Positions 20,266 to 31,889 of a DNA stretch of 64,000 nucleotides are shown one piece after another; position 1 is the first letter of the stretch, and the number at the start of each line of letters is the position of its first letter. Origin of the DNA: Candidatus Thiodiazotropha sp. (ex Codakia rugifera) (lineage in GTDB: Bacteria > Pseudomonadota > Gammaproteobacteria > Chromatiales > Chromatiaceae). Made by a program: the position numbers and the translations under genes. Location: the NCBI GenBank assembly GCA_025656675.1, contig JAHXHN010000005.1:208762-272761 (forward strand). Reading direction: 5' to 3'. Under the pieces are notes generated by a model. The model searched no databases. It was not told where the DNA came from and worked only from the letters and a program-made list of their open reading frames with translations.

Positions 20266-21531
20266 ATGACTGACCAGAGTCCACGTTTTGTCAGCCGGCT
20301 GACTCGTAATACCCTGGCCCTGATATTGGCAGGGGGGCGTGGTTCCCGACTCAAACACCTGACCAAATGGCGATCCAAACCGGCCGTCCCTTTCGGTGGA
20401 AAGTTCAGAATCGTCGATTTTCCCCTCTCCAACTGTATCAATTCAGGAATACGCCGGGTTGGGGTGCTCACCCAGTACAAGGCTCACTCACTCCTATTGC
20501 ACATACAACGTGGGTGGGGGTTTCTGCGAGGTGAATTTGGTGAATTCGTCGAGTTACTGCCGGCGCAGCAACGGATAGAGAGTAGTTGGTATGAAGGTAC
20601 AGCCGATGCTGTCTATCAGAATCTGGACATTCTCCGCAGCCATAATCCTGACTATGTATTGATTCTGGCAGGAGACCATATCTATAAGATGGACTATGGG
20701 ACGATGATTGCCGAACACGTAGAGTCCGGTGCAGATATGACAGTTGGGTGTCTCACGGTCGATCTGGAAAGTGCCAGGGAGTTTGGTGTGATGACAGTCG
20801 ATGCCGACGACTGGGTGGTGGATTTCCATGAAAAACCGGCTAATCCAAAGCCAATACCTGGAAAGGATAATGAGGCGTTGGCTTCCATGGGGATCTACGT
20901 ATTCAATCGTAAATTCCTATTTGAGCAGTTGATTAAGGATGCGGATACCCCCGATTCATCCCACGATTTTGGCAAAGATATTATTCCCAAGGTCATCGAG
21001 AAGTACCGTGTACTGGCGTATCGATTCAAAGATAGCACCAGTGGTAAACAGGCCTACTGGCGGGATGTGGGTACCATCGATGCTTTCTGGACCTCAAATC
21101 TGGAACTGATCGGCGTCACCCCACCCCTTAACCTCTATGATCGGAGCTGGCCGATCTGGACCTATCAGGAGCAGCTGCCACCGGCAAAATTCGTCTTTGA
21201 TGATGAGGAGCGCAGGGGTATGGCTGTGGATTCCATGGTGTCGGGTGGATGTGTAATCTCTGGGGCAAAGGTGATGAACTCGCTACTGTTCTCCAATGTT
21301 AGGGTCAACTCCTACAGTGAAGTGAATGAGACGGTGGTTCTACCCGATGTCAATATTGGGCGTAATTGCAAAATCAGCAAAGCAGTGATAGATCGTGGCT
21401 GTGATATACCTGAGGGCACCAATATCGGAGAAGACCCTGTTGCGGATGCAGAGCGTTTTTATGTGAGTGAAAAAGGTATTGTGTTGGTAACACCGGAAAT
21501 GCTGGGTCAGGTTATTCATCATGTCAGATAA
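20266..21531 (+). CDS. glgC: Glucose-1-phosphate adenylyltransferase
   Basis: Makes ADP-glucose, the controlled step of bacterial glycogen synthesis. 421 residues from ATG 20266, which has ggaggag 8 bases upstream; ATG 20251 would place that site inside the gene. Motifs: [36 protein letters not shown] split across the nucleotide and activator sites, FHEKPANP and the C-terminal left-handed beta-helix ([10 protein letters not shown]...). The leader's repeated GGA around the ribosome site could bind CsrA as in E. coli, but that is inference. First gene of a three-gene operon. Confidence 0.97.
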   Translation: MTDQSPRFVSRLTRNTLALILAGGRGSRLKHLTKWRSKPAVPFGGKFRIVDFPLSNCINSGIRRVGVLTQYKAHSLLLHIQRGWGFLRGEFGEFVELLPAQQRIESSWYEGTADAVYQNLDILRSHNPDYVLILAGDHIYKMDYGTMIAEHVESGADMTVGCLTVDLESAREFGVMTVDADDWVVDFHEKPANPKPIPGKDNEALASMGIYVFNRKFLFEQLIKDADTPDSSHDFGKDIIPKVIEKYRVLAYRFKDSTSGKQAYWRDVGTIDAFWTSNLELIGVTPPLNLYDRSWPIWTYQEQLPPAKFVFDDEERRGMAVDSMVSGGCVISGAKVMNSLLFSNVRVNSYSEVNETVVLPDVNIGRNCKISKAVIDRGCDIPEGTNIGEDPVADAERFYVSEKGIVLVTPEMLGQVIHHVR

Positions 21532-23236
21532 GGGTGTTCAAGACAGCCGCCTGCAGGTGGTTTTATGCTGGCATATGCATCAACCGTACTATAAAGGCCC
21601 GGAAGATAGTGACTATCTGTTGCCTTGGGTCTACCTGCATGGCATCAAGGACTATGCCGATATGGCAGCGCACCTTGAACATACGCCGGAAGCCAAAGCA
21701 GTGGTCAATTTTGCGCCAGTGTTACTGGAGCAGATCGATGACTATGCCAATCAGGTCGAGGCGTGGTTAGATCGGGGTACCTTGATTCGAGATCCGCTGT
21801 TGGCGGCACTTGCCGGACCTGGGCTGCCGGTGGACATGGCATCTAGAAAAGCGCTCATCTCTGCCTGTCTAAGAGCAAACGAGCATCGCCTGATCGGTCG
21901 ATTCAAACATTTCAGTGAATTAGCCGTTTTGGCCAAACATGCCTTGGATAACGAGGCGATGATTCCCTACTTCAATGATCAATATCTGATTGACTTGTTA
22001 GTCTGGTACCACCTGGCATGGGTGGGTGAGTGCCTGCGCATGAATGATATGCGCGTGCGTTCACTACAGGCAAAAGGTCATGGTTTTGACCGAGATGACC
22101 GGCGTCGCGTAATGGATATGATCTGGGAGGTTCTGAGTACACTTACCCACCGCTATAAAACGCTCGCTGAGAATGGGCAGGTGGAGCTTTCGGTGACACC
22201 TTATGCCCACCCGATCATACCGCTGTTGACCGATATGGATGCTGCCAAGGAGGCCTTGCCGTCAATATCGATGCCCGACTTGGAGCAGTACCCAGGTGGT
22301 GAATCTCGCGCTCGGTGGCATATGCGCAAAGGTATTGAGGTGTTCGAAAAACACTTTGGTTTTTGTCCGAAAGGTTGCTGGCCCTCTGAAGGCGGGGTGA
22401 GTGAAGCAACCCTGAAGATGTTGGAGGAAGAGGGTTTTGCTTGGGCTGCAACGGGTCAGCAGGTGTTGAGTAATAGCCTGATGGCGGGAGGCGGTGACTC
22501 ACAACTGCCCGACAATTGGGTTCATTCGGCCTACTGTGTTCAGGAAGGCCATTTGAACATGTTCTTTCGTGATGACGGGTTGTCAGATCTGATCGGCTTC
22601 ACCTATGGAGAGTGGCACTCGGATGACGCGGTGGGTGATTTAATCAACCATCTGGTCAACATAGCAGATGCTTGCCAGGAAAATCCGGATGCGGTGGTCT
22701 CGATCATCATGGATGGAGAGAATGCCTGGGAGTACTACCCCTATAATGGCAGCTATTTTCTGAGTGCCATGTACCAGAGACTCTCCCAGCATCCCCGGCT
22801 ACGCTTGACCACCTTTTCCGAGGTAATGAAGTGCCAGAAACAGGCGCCACCCCGGCTTTCCAAACTGGTTGCGGGCAGCTGGGTTTATGGCACCTTCACC
22901 ACCTGGGTGGGGGATAAGGATAAGAATCGTGCCTGGGATTTGCTGGGTGAAGCCAAGAAGGTCTACGACAAGGTGTTGGCGAGTAAGGAATTTACATCAG
23001 AACAAATCCAGGAGTTGGAGAAACAACTGGCGATTTGTGAAGGCTCTGATTGGTTCTGGTGGTTTGGCGATTATAATCCTGGTGATACAGTCAGCGATTT
23101 TGAACAACTTTTTCGCAGTCAACTCTCTCATCTGTTTGCACTTCTCGGCGAACCTAAACCCGACTACCTCTCGACAGTTTTTGCTGTAGGCAGTGGAAAT
23201 CCATCCCAGGGCGGCGTAATGAAAAAAAATGACTGA
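21521..23236 (+). CDS. Glycoside hydrolase family 57 protein
   Basis: 571 residues, starting 11 bases inside the end of glgC. GH57 motifs are present in order: WHMHQPYY at the N-terminus, [10 protein letters not shown] near residue 285 with the nucleophile Glu, and [12 protein letters not shown] near residue 405 with the acid/base Asp. GH57 contains alpha-amylases, 4-alpha-glucanotransferases, branching and amylopullulanase-type enzymes; the exact activity cannot be told. Tight coupling to glgC and malQ points to glycogen or maltodextrin remodelling in the cytosol; no signal peptide is visible. Confidence 0.88.
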   Translation: MSDKGVQDSRLQVVLCWHMHQPYYKGPEDSDYLLPWVYLHGIKDYADMAAHLEHTPEAKAVVNFAPVLLEQIDDYANQVEAWLDRGTLIRDPLLAALAGPGLPVDMASRKALISACLRANEHRLIGRFKHFSELAVLAKHALDNEAMIPYFNDQYLIDLLVWYHLAWVGECLRMNDMRVRSLQAKGHGFDRDDRRRVMDMIWEVLSTLTHRYKTLAENGQVELSVTPYAHPIIPLLTDMDAAKEALPSISMPDLEQYPGGESRARWHMRKGIEVFEKHFGFCPKGCWPSEGGVSEATLKMLEEEGFAWAATGQQVLSNSLMAGGGDSQLPDNWVHSAYCVQEGHLNMFFRDDGLSDLIGFTYGEWHSDDAVGDLINHLVNIADACQENPDAVVSIIMDGENAWEYYPYNGSYFLSAMYQRLSQHPRLRLTTFSEVMKCQKQAPPRLSKLVAGSWVYGTFTTWVGDKDKNRAWDLLGEAKKVYDKVLASKEFTSEQIQELEKQLAICEGSDWFWWFGDYNPGDTVSDFEQLFRSQLSHLFALLGEPKPDYLSTVFAVGSGNPSQGGVMKKND

Positions 23237-23260
23237 TTCGAATCGGCAGGTGATAGACGG

Positions 23261-24760
23261 ATGAATGAGGCTACCGATCATCAGTTTCAATCAATACATC
23301 AGCTATTGACCCGTCGCAGAGCCGGCATACTGTTACACATCACTTCACTGCCCGGGCCTTCGGATGTAGGTGACCTGGGTAGCAATGCCTACCGCTTTGT
23401 CGACTTTCTGGTCTCCTGTGGAATGAGTGTCTGGCAGATACTTCCCATCGGCCCAACCATGCATGACAACTCACCCTATCAGAGCAGTTCGGTGTATGCC
23501 GGAAATCCTCGCTTGATCAGCCTTGAGATGCCACTACAGCATGGCTGGCTGGAAGAGATGCCGGAGAGTGATGGCGTGCTGTCCGAATCGATTCGGAGTT
23601 ATGCAATAAAACTGGCATGGGAAGGATTCAAAGAGCGGGCCAACGACGAGGAACGAGACGATCTACAGCGTTTCACGGCCGAGCAGATAAACTGGCTTGA
23701 GGATTATGCCCTGTTTCAGGCATTACGCCAGGAAGAGGGAGGGTGTTGGTGGGATTGGCCTAAGACCTTAAGAGACCGGGAACCACAGGCTATAGCAATG
23801 GCCAGAGCCCGTCTCGCTGAGTCAATCGATGTGATCCGATTTGAACAGTATCTGTTCTACACCGAGTGGATGAACCTCAAGCGCTATGCCAATGAACGAG
23901 GTGTATTGTTATTTGGTGATGTCCCCATCTTTGTTGCCCATGACAGTGCTGAAGTATGGGCACATCGTGAAATTTTCGATCTGCTTGAAGATGGCCACCC
24001 ACGGGTTGTGGCAGGTGTTCCCCCGGATTACTTTTCAGAAACGGGGCAGCGTTGGGGCAATCCTCTCTACTGTTGGGACAGGTTGGAGGCTGAAGACTTT
24101 GCATTCTGGATCAATCGTCTCAGAGTACAGTCAACCCTATTCGATTTTCTACGCATCGATCATTTCCGTGGCTTTGAAGCCTATTGGGAGATTCCCGCTG
24201 AGGAGCAGACAGCGGTAAACGGGCAGTGGGTCGAGGCACCTGGCGAGAAACTCTTTAAATGGCTCTATCAGGCATTACCTAATTTAGAGTTGGTGGCGGA
24301 GGATCTCGGGGTGATCACCCCGGAAGTAGATGCGTTACGTAAAGCCTATCATTTACCCGGTATGAAAATACTCCAGTTTGCATTTTCAGGCGGTGCTGAT
24401 AACCCCTATCTACCTTTTCATCATACCCGGGATTCCGTTGTCTATACCGGCACTCACGACAACGATACCACCCTCGGCTGGTACAAGGGGCTTGATGATT
24501 CAACCCGGGAATTCGTTGACGACTATCTGGGAAAGTCAAGGGAGATCATGCCGTGGCCCTTGATCAGGACTGCCCTGGCATCACGGGCGAACCTAGCGGT
24601 TCTTCCGTTTCAGGATGTGCTGGGTCTGGATGGCCATCATCGTATGAATACACCCGGCACGATAGAGGGCAATTGGGATTGGCGTTTCGAATGGGATCAG
24701 GTTAAGTCCAACACGGCTGAACGCTTACTTCATCGTCTTAAAATGTACGGTAGACATTAG
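23261..24760 (+). CDS. malQ: 4-alpha-glucanotransferase (amylomaltase)
   Basis: Transfers alpha-1,4-glucan segments between maltodextrins. 499 residues, GH77. N-terminal RRAGILLHITSLPGPSDVGDLG, then FLRIDHFRGFEAYWEIPA with the nucleophile Asp, AEDLGVITPEV with the acid/base Glu and YTGTHDNDTT with the third Asp. Last gene of glgC-GH57-malQ, 24 bases behind the GH57 gene. Confidence 0.97.
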   Translation: MNEATDHQFQSIHQLLTRRRAGILLHITSLPGPSDVGDLGSNAYRFVDFLVSCGMSVWQILPIGPTMHDNSPYQSSSVYAGNPRLISLEMPLQHGWLEEMPESDGVLSESIRSYAIKLAWEGFKERANDEERDDLQRFTAEQINWLEDYALFQALRQEEGGCWWDWPKTLRDREPQAIAMARARLAESIDVIRFEQYLFYTEWMNLKRYANERGVLLFGDVPIFVAHDSAEVWAHREIFDLLEDGHPRVVAGVPPDYFSETGQRWGNPLYCWDRLEAEDFAFWINRLRVQSTLFDFLRIDHFRGFEAYWEIPAEEQTAVNGQWVEAPGEKLFKWLYQALPNLELVAEDLGVITPEVDALRKAYHLPGMKILQFAFSGGADNPYLPFHHTRDSVVYTGTHDNDTTLGWYKGLDDSTREFVDDYLGKSREIMPWPLIRTALASRANLAVLPFQDVLGLDGHHRMNTPGTIEGNWDWRFEWDQVKSNTAERLLHRLKMYGRH

Positions 24761-24770
24761 GGCACCGTAG

Positions 24771-24796
24771 TAGTACTCCATCAATACTAGCCTGAT
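24771..24796. repeat. Copy of a short dispersed intergenic motif (malQ-purL)
   Basis: tagtactccatcaatactag and the following cctgat resemble the minus-strand reading of 58434-58459 at 24 of 26 positions allowing one gap, and the first half matches 7452-7465. The ccatca/tgatgg arms here also form a 6-bp hairpin just after malQ. Confidence 0.45.
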
Positions 24797-24820
24797 GGAA
24801 TCGAGGGCCGGTTAACAGGT

Positions 24821-24855
24821 AAAAAAAAAACCGCTCCGACATGTCGTCGAAACGG
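24821..24855 (-). terminator. Intrinsic terminator on the minus strand
   Basis: Stem of ten pairs around loop gacat followed by T10 when read leftwards. It would end the candidate small RNA described at this place; nothing else on the minus strand upstream needs it. Confidence 0.75.
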
Positions 24856-24979
24856 CTATACCAAAGGAGGATGGAGGAGATTAAGCCACCGCAACAAAGC
24901 TGTTCCGGCTGACTTGGCACTATTCCACCATCGCCAGGATTAGGTTGCATTGAGAAAAATCAATCGCCCTGGAAAAGCG
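24821..24979 (-). ncRNA. Candidate small RNA with intrinsic terminator
   Basis: On the minus strand a textbook terminator ends here: a 10-bp stem with G-U pairs (24831-24840 against 24846-24855), 5-base loop and ten T residues (24821-24830), with no minus-strand gene to terminate. About 130 bases upstream is a promoter-like pair, ttgaga (25014-25009) and tttaca (24991-24986), 17 bases apart, giving a transcript of about 160 nt starting near 24979. The transcript carries a pyrimidine tract (tctcctccatcctccttt, around 24880-24863) complementary to Shine-Dalgarno sequences. It does not resemble 6S, 4.5S, tmRNA or RNase P RNA. Prediction only. Confidence 0.4.
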
Positions 24980-25081
24980 GTGGGTTGTAAAGTAATTTAA
25001 CATTTCAATCTCAATACGGGTTCACGACCTTTTTTTCGAGTATCATTGAGTTTTTTCCACCTGCAGGATATAGGCTCAACA

Positions 25082-28000
25082 ATGTTGATTCTCCGTGGCG
25101 CGCCAGCACTCTCTGTTTTTCGTCTCAACAAACTTGCCCGACGTCTCTCCGATCTGCTGAATCTTCCGGTGAAAGTTGTTGCGGAGTATCTCCATTTTGC
25201 AGATATAAACCAATCACTCAATGAGCATGATCGCGCCATACTCGACAATCTACTGCGCTATGGGCCTTCAATGCCCGCGATGGAGCATGATGGAACCCTG
25301 ATACTGGTGGTTCCTCGTCCAGGAACCCTATCGCCCTGGTCAACAAAAGCCACTGATATAGCACACCATTGTGGATTGCAGAAGGTGAATCGGCTTGAAC
25401 GGGGAGTGGCCTACTATTTGACTGTCGATGGAAAGGAACTCGATAGTGATCTCTATTTCACAGCATCCGGCATGCTGCATGACCGTATGACCGAGTCAGT
25501 ATTGGCCGATGCGGAAGATGCTGCATGTCTGTTTAGTCGTGCCGAGCCCGCACCTTATATTCAGGTCGATATTCTGGGAGGTGGGATTGCTGCGTTAAAG
25601 CGTGCCAATACAGGTTTGGGTCTTGCCCTGTCTGATGACGAGATCGAATACCTGGTGGAGAGTTTTCAATCCCTCCAACGAAACCCCACTGATGTGGAAT
25701 TGATGATGTTTGCGCAAGCGAATTCTGAGCACTGCAGACACAAGATTTTCAATGCCGACTGGATTATCGATGGCGAGCGGCAACCTCACTCACTCTTCAA
25801 TATGATCCGCAATACAACTAACGCCTCACCGGATGATGTGTTGTCTGCCTATACGGATAATGCGGCGGTTATCAGAGGTCCAAGTGCAGAACGATTCGTG
25901 CTTGATCCGCATTCCCAATGTTATGGTTTTGGTCAGGAGGATGTACATATTTTGATGAAGGTGGAGACCCACAACCATCCCACCGCGATTTCTCCCGATC
26001 CAGGAGCGGCAACCGGCTCAGGTGGTGAAATTCGCGATGAGGGAGCAACGGGGAAAGGCTCTAAGCCAAAAGCTGGGTTGTGCGGTTTCTCGGTCTCCAA
26101 TTTACGAATCCCTGGTTGGGAGATGCCATGGGAGGTAGATTTCGGTAAGCCAGGACGTATTGTTTCCGCACTGGATATTATGCTCGAAGGCCCCATCGGC
26201 GCGGCATCATTCAATAATGAGTTCGGTCGTCCAAATCTATGTGGTTACTTCCGCACTTACGAGTCGGAAGTGCCTGGCCCGGATGGTATGGAACTTCGGG
26301 GTTACCATAAGCCGATCATGTTGGCAGGCGGTTTGGGGAATATTCGTACCGAGCATATTGAGAAAAGCAGTTTTCCAAAGGGCTCACCCTTGGTGGTGCT
26401 GGGCGGGCCTGCCATGCTGATCGGTCTGGGAGGGGGGGCAGCCTCGAGTATGGCCAGTGGCACCTCGGCAGAGGATCTTGATTTCGCATCTGTACAGCGC
26501 TCCAATCCGGAAATGCAACGTCGCTGTCAAGAGGTGATCGATGCCTGCTGGGCAAGAGGTGATGCCAGTCCCATCCTGTTTATCCACGATGTAGGTGCAG
26601 GCGGTCTTTCCAATGCCTTACCGGAGTTGGTGCACGATGCGGCATTGGGTGGGCGTTTCGAATTACGCACAGTGCCCAATGATGACCCGGGCATGACACC
26701 AATGGAGATTTGGTGCAATGAATCCCAGGAACGCTATGTGATGGCCATCGACGTGGACAAGCTGGAGGCTTTTAAGTCTATCTGTGAACGTGAACGTTGC
26801 CCCTATGCCATCGTTGGCGAGGCGACGGACGAGGAGCATCTGGTTCTAGGCGATGCCCATTTTGATAACAATCCCATTGATATTCCAATGAACCTGCTGT
26901 TTGGCAAACCACCCCGCATGTTAAGGGAAGTGCGACGCAAGACTTTCAAGAAGCAGGCACTCGATTTCTCCGCCATCGAGCTCAAACAGGCGGCGCTTCG
27001 GGTATTGAATTTGCCGACTGTGGCGAACAAGACCTTTCTGATCAGTATAGGCGACCGCTCGATTACCGGGATGGTGACCCGTGACCAGATGGTGGGGCCC
27101 TGGCAGGTGCCGGTTTCGGATCTGGCGGTTACTGCATCGGGTCTTATGGGATACACAGGTGAGGCGATGGCAGTGGGTGAACGTACTCCGTTGGCGTTGT
27201 TGGATGCACCTGCCTCCGGACGCATGGCCATTGGCGAGGCGATAACCAATATTGCGGCTGCGAGCATTGATAAACTGTCGGATATCAAACTCTCTGCCAA
27301 TTGGATGGCACCAGCCGGACATCCTGGAGAAGACGTTAAGCTCTACGAAACAGTGAAAGCGGTTGGGATGGAGCTCTGTCCGGTACTCGGCATTGCAATA
27401 CCTGTCGGTAAGGATTCTATGTCGATGAAAACCGTATGGCAGGAGCAGGGTGATGAGCGGGCCATGACTGCACCCTTGTCACTGATCATCTCTGCCTTTG
27501 CACCTGTGACGGATGTACGGACAACGTTGACACCTTTTCTGAGGAGCGATGTAGGTGATTCGGATCTGATCCTCATCGATCTGGGTAAGGGAAAGAACCG
27601 ATTGGGTGCGACAGCACTTGCCCAAGTCTACAAACAGATTGGACACCATGGAGCGGATCTGGACGATCCAGAAGCCCTGCGACGTTTTTTTGGTTTGATA
27701 CAGGAACTCAGTCGCGGCAATCTGCTATTGGCCTATCATGATCGATCTGACGGGGGGCTCTTCACCACTGTCTGCGAGATGGCCTTTGCCGGACATTGTG
27801 GCATCACTGTGGAGATCGACGACCTGGGTGAAGATGACCTGTCTACACTGTTCAATGAGGAGCTAGGGGCGGTGATACAGGTCCGTCATAGTGATACCGA
27901 TGAGGTGTTGAAAATGCTAACGGATGCCGGGCTGGGACGTTGCAGTCACGTCATTGGTACCTTGAACGGTGAGGACCGGATCGAGTTTTTACGTGCCGGT

Positions 28001-28969
28001 AAAGCGGTGCTGAGCGCCAGTCGTGTGGAGTTCCAGCAGGCTTGGTCGGAGACCACCCGTCAGATGCAGGCCCTGCGGGACAACCCGGCATGCGCTGAAG
28101 AGGAGTTTAACCGAATTGCCGCCCAGGATCCCGGTATCCAGATACAACTTACCTTTGATCCGGATGACGATATCTCATCACCGATGATTGCCACTGGGGT
28201 ACGACCAGCGATAGCCATCTTGCGAGAGCAGGGTGTCAATGGGCAGCTGGAGATGGCGGCGGCCTTTCATCGTGCCGGTTTCGAGTGTGTCGATATTCAT
28301 ATGTCCGATGTCATTGAGGGAAGAACCAGCCTGAGTCATTTCAGGGGGCTGGTAGCCTGTGGCGGTTTTTCCTATGGGGATGTCTTGGGCGCCGGGGAAG
28401 GATGGGCAAAATCAGCCTTGTTCAATAGCCGCGCAAGGGATGAATTTGAAGCCTTTTTCAATCGTCAGGATACCTTTACCCTTGGTGTTTGCAACGGCTG
28501 CCAGATGTTATCGAATCTGCATCAACTGATTCCTGGTGCCGATCATTGGCCTCATTTTGTACGCAACCGTTCGGAACAGTTTGAAGCACGTTTTGTCACT
28601 GTCGAGATCAATGAATCGCCATCGATCCTGCTGAGGGGAATGAGCGGCTCAAGACTGCCGATTGCCGTGGCTCATGCTGAAGGACGTGCCGAGTTTCACG
28701 ATCAAGATCATCTGGCACAAGCACGTCCCTTGACGGTGATGCGGTATCTGGAAAACAACGGAGAGTTGGCCACGCGCTATCCTGCCAATCCCAATGGGTC
28801 CCCTGATGGCATTGCAGGACTCTGCAACAGTGATGGTCGGGTGACAATAATGATGCCTCATCCTGAGCGGGTGACCCGTACGGTACAACACTCCTGGCAC
28901 CCGGATGATTGGGAAGAGGATGCCCCCTGGCTACGTCTGTTTCGAAATGCCCGTATTTGGATCGATTAA
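25082..28969 (+). CDS. purL: Phosphoribosylformylglycinamidine synthase (large type)
   Basis: Glutamine-dependent step of purine synthesis (FGAR to FGAM). 1295 residues from ATG 25082, whose [14 protein letters not shown] matches the conserved N-terminus of the large PurL; the frame is open 36 bases further up without a better start. Synthetase part with [13 protein letters not shown] and repeated AIR-synthase-like folds, then a C-terminal class I glutaminase domain with the nucleophile Cys in LGVCNGCQM and the late HPERV His. Single-gene unit, 285 bases after malQ. Confidence 0.98.
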   Translation: MLILRGAPALSVFRLNKLARRLSDLLNLPVKVVAEYLHFADINQSLNEHDRAILDNLLRYGPSMPAMEHDGTLILVVPRPGTLSPWSTKATDIAHHCGLQKVNRLERGVAYYLTVDGKELDSDLYFTASGMLHDRMTESVLADAEDAACLFSRAEPAPYIQVDILGGGIAALKRANTGLGLALSDDEIEYLVESFQSLQRNPTDVELMMFAQANSEHCRHKIFNADWIIDGERQPHSLFNMIRNTTNASPDDVLSAYTDNAAVIRGPSAERFVLDPHSQCYGFGQEDVHILMKVETHNHPTAISPDPGAATGSGGEIRDEGATGKGSKPKAGLCGFSVSNLRIPGWEMPWEVDFGKPGRIVSALDIMLEGPIGAASFNNEFGRPNLCGYFRTYESEVPGPDGMELRGYHKPIMLAGGLGNIRTEHIEKSSFPKGSPLVVLGGPAMLIGLGGGAASSMASGTSAEDLDFASVQRSNPEMQRRCQEVIDACWARGDASPILFIHDVGAGGLSNALPELVHDAALGGRFELRTVPNDDPGMTPMEIWCNESQERYVMAIDVDKLEAFKSICERERCPYAIVGEATDEEHLVLGDAHFDNNPIDIPMNLLFGKPPRMLREVRRKTFKKQALDFSAIELKQAALRVLNLPTVANKTFLISIGDRSITGMVTRDQMVGPWQVPVSDLAVTASGLMGYTGEAMAVGERTPLALLDAPASGRMAIGEAITNIAAASIDKLSDIKLSANWMAPAGHPGEDVKLYETVKAVGMELCPVLGIAIPVGKDSMSMKTVWQEQGDERAMTAPLSLIISAFAPVTDVRTTLTPFLRSDVGDSDLILIDLGKGKNRLGATALAQVYKQIGHHGADLDDPEALRRFFGLIQELSRGNLLLAYHDRSDGGLFTTVCEMAFAGHCGITVEIDDLGEDDLSTLFNEELGAVIQVRHSDTDEVLKMLTDAGLGRCSHVIGTLNGEDRIEFLRAGKAVLSASRVEFQQAWSETTRQMQALRDNPACAEEEFNRIAAQDPGIQIQLTFDPDDDISSPMIATGVRPAIAILREQGVNGQLEMAAAFHRAGFECVDIHMSDVIEGRTSLSHFRGLVACGGFSYGDVLGAGEGWAKSALFNSRARDEFEAFFNRQDTFTLGVCNGCQMLSNLHQLIPGADHWPHFVRNRSEQFEARFVTVEINESPSILLRGMSGSRLPIAVAHAEGRAEFHDQDHLAQARPLTVMRYLENNGELATRYPANPNGSPDGIAGLCNSDGRVTIMMPHPERVTRTVQHSWHPDDWEEDAPWLRLFRNARIWID

Positions 28970-29014
28970 CTGTTGTTCGTATCAGCGTTAGGCTGATGGG
29001 GGCTCTATAGATTA

Positions 29015-29932
29015 GTGACGGTGATGCAATTTCTTTCACTCCCCAATTCGGCAATAGAGCGTGCCGATGTACTTATTCTACCTGTACCTTTCGAACAGAC
29101 AGTGACTTACAGGCAGGGTACAGGTCAGGGACCGGCGGCCATTCTTGCAGCCAGTAATCAATTGGAGTTTTACGAGGAGGATGTCGGCTGGTGCCCGATG
29201 GCGTATCTTAAACTTGCGGTACTTCCTCCCGCTGATGTGGCATGTGGTTCTGAAGAGGGATTTCACAATCGTCTGTTCAAGACAGTGGATGCTCTCCCTA
29301 CTAATAACCTTTTTGTTGGATTGGGCGGAGAGCATTCAATCACTCCGGAGATGGTGTTTGCACGGATGCCGGAGGGGGGTACCGTCGTACAGATCGATGC
29401 CCATGCAGATCTGCGTTCAACCTATCATGGCTCAATCTATAATCATGCCTGTCCGATGTATCGACTCTGGCAAAGGAACTATGCTCTGGTCCAGATTGGA
29501 ATACGTTCCCTGCATGCGGACGAAGCAAAGTTGCTTGCTGCTGAACAGACCATCACAACCTACTTCGATCGTACCCTACAGCATGCCGATGTCTGGCATG
29601 GCCTGTTACAGACGTTGGAAACCCTTTCCGGCCCGGTGTGGCTGACTATAGACATGGATGGATTTGATCCTGCACTGATCCCCAGTGTGGGAACACCCCA
29701 ACCGGGCGGTATCAGCTGGTATCAAGGGATGGCTATTCTGCAGACATTGATCAACAATCGGAACGTCGACCTGAGGGGGATTGATATCCTCGAACTGGTT
29801 CCTGAGGAAAATTGTGTGTCCGATATGGTGGCGGCAAAGTTATTGCAAAAATGTATCTCTTACTGGGGTAAGGCCAAAGGTTTCGATAAACGCCAAGCAA
29901 AGGGTTCTCAAATTGGAGTAGAAGATGAGTGA
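29015..29932 (+). CDS. speB: Agmatinase-type ureohydrolase
   Basis: 305 residues of the arginase/agmatinase family: splits agmatine to putrescine and urea by two Mn ions. Metal-ligand motifs are GGEHSIT, VQIDAHADLR and LTIDMDGFDP. GTG 29015 is used if the frame is taken from its first start; ATG 29024 (MQFLSL) is as likely. The gene overlaps the start of arginine decarboxylase by 8 bases, which argues for agmatine as substrate rather than arginine. Cytosolic. Confidence 0.88.
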   Translation: MTVMQFLSLPNSAIERADVLILPVPFEQTVTYRQGTGQGPAAILAASNQLEFYEEDVGWCPMAYLKLAVLPPADVACGSEEGFHNRLFKTVDALPTNNLFVGLGGEHSITPEMVFARMPEGGTVVQIDAHADLRSTYHGSIYNHACPMYRLWQRNYALVQIGIRSLHADEAKLLAAEQTITTYFDRTLQHADVWHGLLQTLETLSGPVWLTIDMDGFDPALIPSVGTPQPGGISWYQGMAILQTLINNRNVDLRGIDILELVPEENCVSDMVAAKLLQKCISYWGKAKGFDKRQAKGSQIGVEDE

Positions 29933-31889
29933 CGCTGTGTGGGATAAAGATGCAGCCAATAACCTCTACCAGGTTGATGGGTGGGGTGCAGGTTACTTCA
30001 GTATCAACCAGCAAGGGCATGTTGAGGCGATTACGGATGGAACCCGGGGTATTGATCTGAAACAACTCTGTGATGATCTGGCTATCAAAGGCCTTCGACC
30101 TCCTTTGTTACTTCGCTTCTCCGATATGCTGAAACAGCGCATGTCGCAGATCCATAAACGTTTCAGTATTGCATGCGATGAAGCAGAATATTCCGGTCGT
30201 TACTATGGTGTTTATCCAATAAAGGTCAACCAGCAACGACAAGTTATTGAAGAGATCGTCGAGTTTGGCTCCAACTACAATTGGGGTCTTGAAGCAGGTT
30301 CGAAACCAGAACTTCACGCTACCCTGGCCATGCTCGAGGACGTGGAAGGTCTGATCGTCTGTAATGGTTACAAAGACCAGGAGTTTATCGATCTCGCCTT
30401 GATGGGGTTGAAGATGGGCAAGCAGGTGTTCGTGGTGGTGGAGAAACCCGATGAACTGGCCCTGATTCTGGATGCGGCAAAACGTCTTAGAGTAGAGCCA
30501 CTGATAGGGCTGCGTTGCCGTCTGGCCGCAACCAGCAAGGGGATATGGGATGATTCAGGGGGTGATAACTCCAAGTTCGGTCTCACCGCATCTGAGCTGC
30601 TGGAGGCGATCAATAAACTCAAGCAAGTTGGGAAGCTTGATTGTGTGAGACTGCTACATTTTCATATTGGCAGTCAGGTACACCAGATGCGCCGAATCAA
30701 GGAGGCGATGCAGGAGGCAGCCCGTTATTTTGTTGAGGCAAGGAGATTGGGTGCCCCTATTGAATTCATGGATGTAGGTGGCGGATTGGGAGTCAATTAC
30801 GATGGCAGCATTACCGCCAGTACCGCTTCAGTAGACTATAGTCTACAGGAGTATGCCAATGGCATCGTCTGGGCCATGAAGAATATCTGTGATGAGGAAT
30901 CGCTGCCTTATCCCCATATCATTTCTGAGTCAGGAAGAGCATTGGTAGCCCACCATGCTGTGCTGATAGTGGATGTAACCGGTATCTCCAGGCGCACTGC
31001 CGAAGGACCGCCGGTAGAACCGGTTCAAGGGAGTCCCACACAACTGCGTAAACTGTGGGAGACGCTGGCTGAATTTGATCGTATTTCACCCCGCGAGGCA
31101 CTGCATGATGTTACGGCCTATCGTGATGATATCAACAAGCTCTTTTCACTTGGGCATGCTTCTCTTGCGGATAGAGCCCATGGAGATGATCTCTATTGGC
31201 GACTCATTTCCCGGATCATGACCAGCCTTGGCAAAGAAGAGATGGACCAGCTGGTACCGGGTCTGGCCACCCAGATAGCTGACCGGTATTTTTGTAACTT
31301 TTCCGTATTTCAGTCCCTACCGGATACCTGGGCAATCAAGCAGGTATTCCCTGTGATGCCGATCCACCGCCTGGATGAAGAACCGACACGCCAGGGGATA
31401 TTGGTCGATATGACCTGTGATTCTGATGGCAAGATCCAACAATTTCCACTCATGGAGGGACGATCGCTGACACTACCGTTGCATGCAGAAGTGCCCGGTG
31501 ATCCCTATCTTCTCGGTATTTTTCTTACAGGAGCCTATCAGGAGATATTAGGTGACTTGCATAACCTGTTTGGTGATACACATGCGGTACATATCCGTAT
31601 GGATGGTGACCACTACGAATTGGAACAGGTTGTTGAAGGCGAGTCGGTAGCGGAAGTGCTCAACTATGTGCAGTTTCATGAAAAGGTGTTGATTGATCGC
31701 TTGCGTCGACAGCTTCAGGATGCACGGGTCAAGGGGCACATTACGGCACGTGAAGCAAATAGCTTTTTACGCTTCTATCAAGCCGGATTGAAGGGCTACA
31801 CTTACCTGGAGGAGGAACCCCCTGTTGTACTGGACAGTGTTCATCCCGAGACACCTTTTAACCATCTGCACTACGCTGAGAAGAGTTAA
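29925..31889 (+). CDS. speA: Biosynthetic arginine decarboxylase
   Basis: PLP enzyme making agmatine from arginine. 654 residues, usual for the large SpeA class (about 630-660). N-terminal YYGVYPIKVNQQRQV holds the PLP lysine; HFHIGSQ and the GGGLGVNYDGS loop bind cofactor phosphate; SESGRALVAHHAVL is typical. It starts inside the end of the agmatinase gene, so the pair forms a two-step route to putrescine. Confidence 0.97.
   Translation: MSDAVWDKDAANNLYQVDGWGAGYFSINQQGHVEAITDGTRGIDLKQLCDDLAIKGLRPPLLLRFSDMLKQRMSQIHKRFSIACDEAEYSGRYYGVYPIKVNQQRQVIEEIVEFGSNYNWGLEAGSKPELHATLAMLEDVEGLIVCNGYKDQEFIDLALMGLKMGKQVFVVVEKPDELALILDAAKRLRVEPLIGLRCRLAATSKGIWDDSGGDNSKFGLTASELLEAINKLKQVGKLDCVRLLHFHIGSQVHQMRRIKEAMQEAARYFVEARRLGAPIEFMDVGGGLGVNYDGSITASTASVDYSLQEYANGIVWAMKNICDEESLPYPHIISESGRALVAHHAVLIVDVTGISRRTAEGPPVEPVQGSPTQLRKLWETLAEFDRISPREALHDVTAYRDDINKLFSLGHASLADRAHGDDLYWRLISRIMTSLGKEEMDQLVPGLATQIADRYFCNFSVFQSLPDTWAIKQVFPVMPIHRLDEEPTRQGILVDMTCDSDGKIQQFPLMEGRSLTLPLHAEVPGDPYLLGIFLTGAYQEILGDLHNLFGDTHAVHIRMDGDHYELEQVVEGESVAEVLNYVQFHEKVLIDRLRRQLQDARVKGHITAREANSFLRFYQAGLKGYTYLEEEPPVVLDSVHPETPFNHLHYAEKS

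Noticed and set aside
24871-24912. 13-codon frame (MEEIKPPQ...) directly after aaaggagg
   Set aside because: The Shine-Dalgarno-like sequence abuts the ATG without spacing and is better explained as the complement of the pyrimidine tract of the candidate small RNA.
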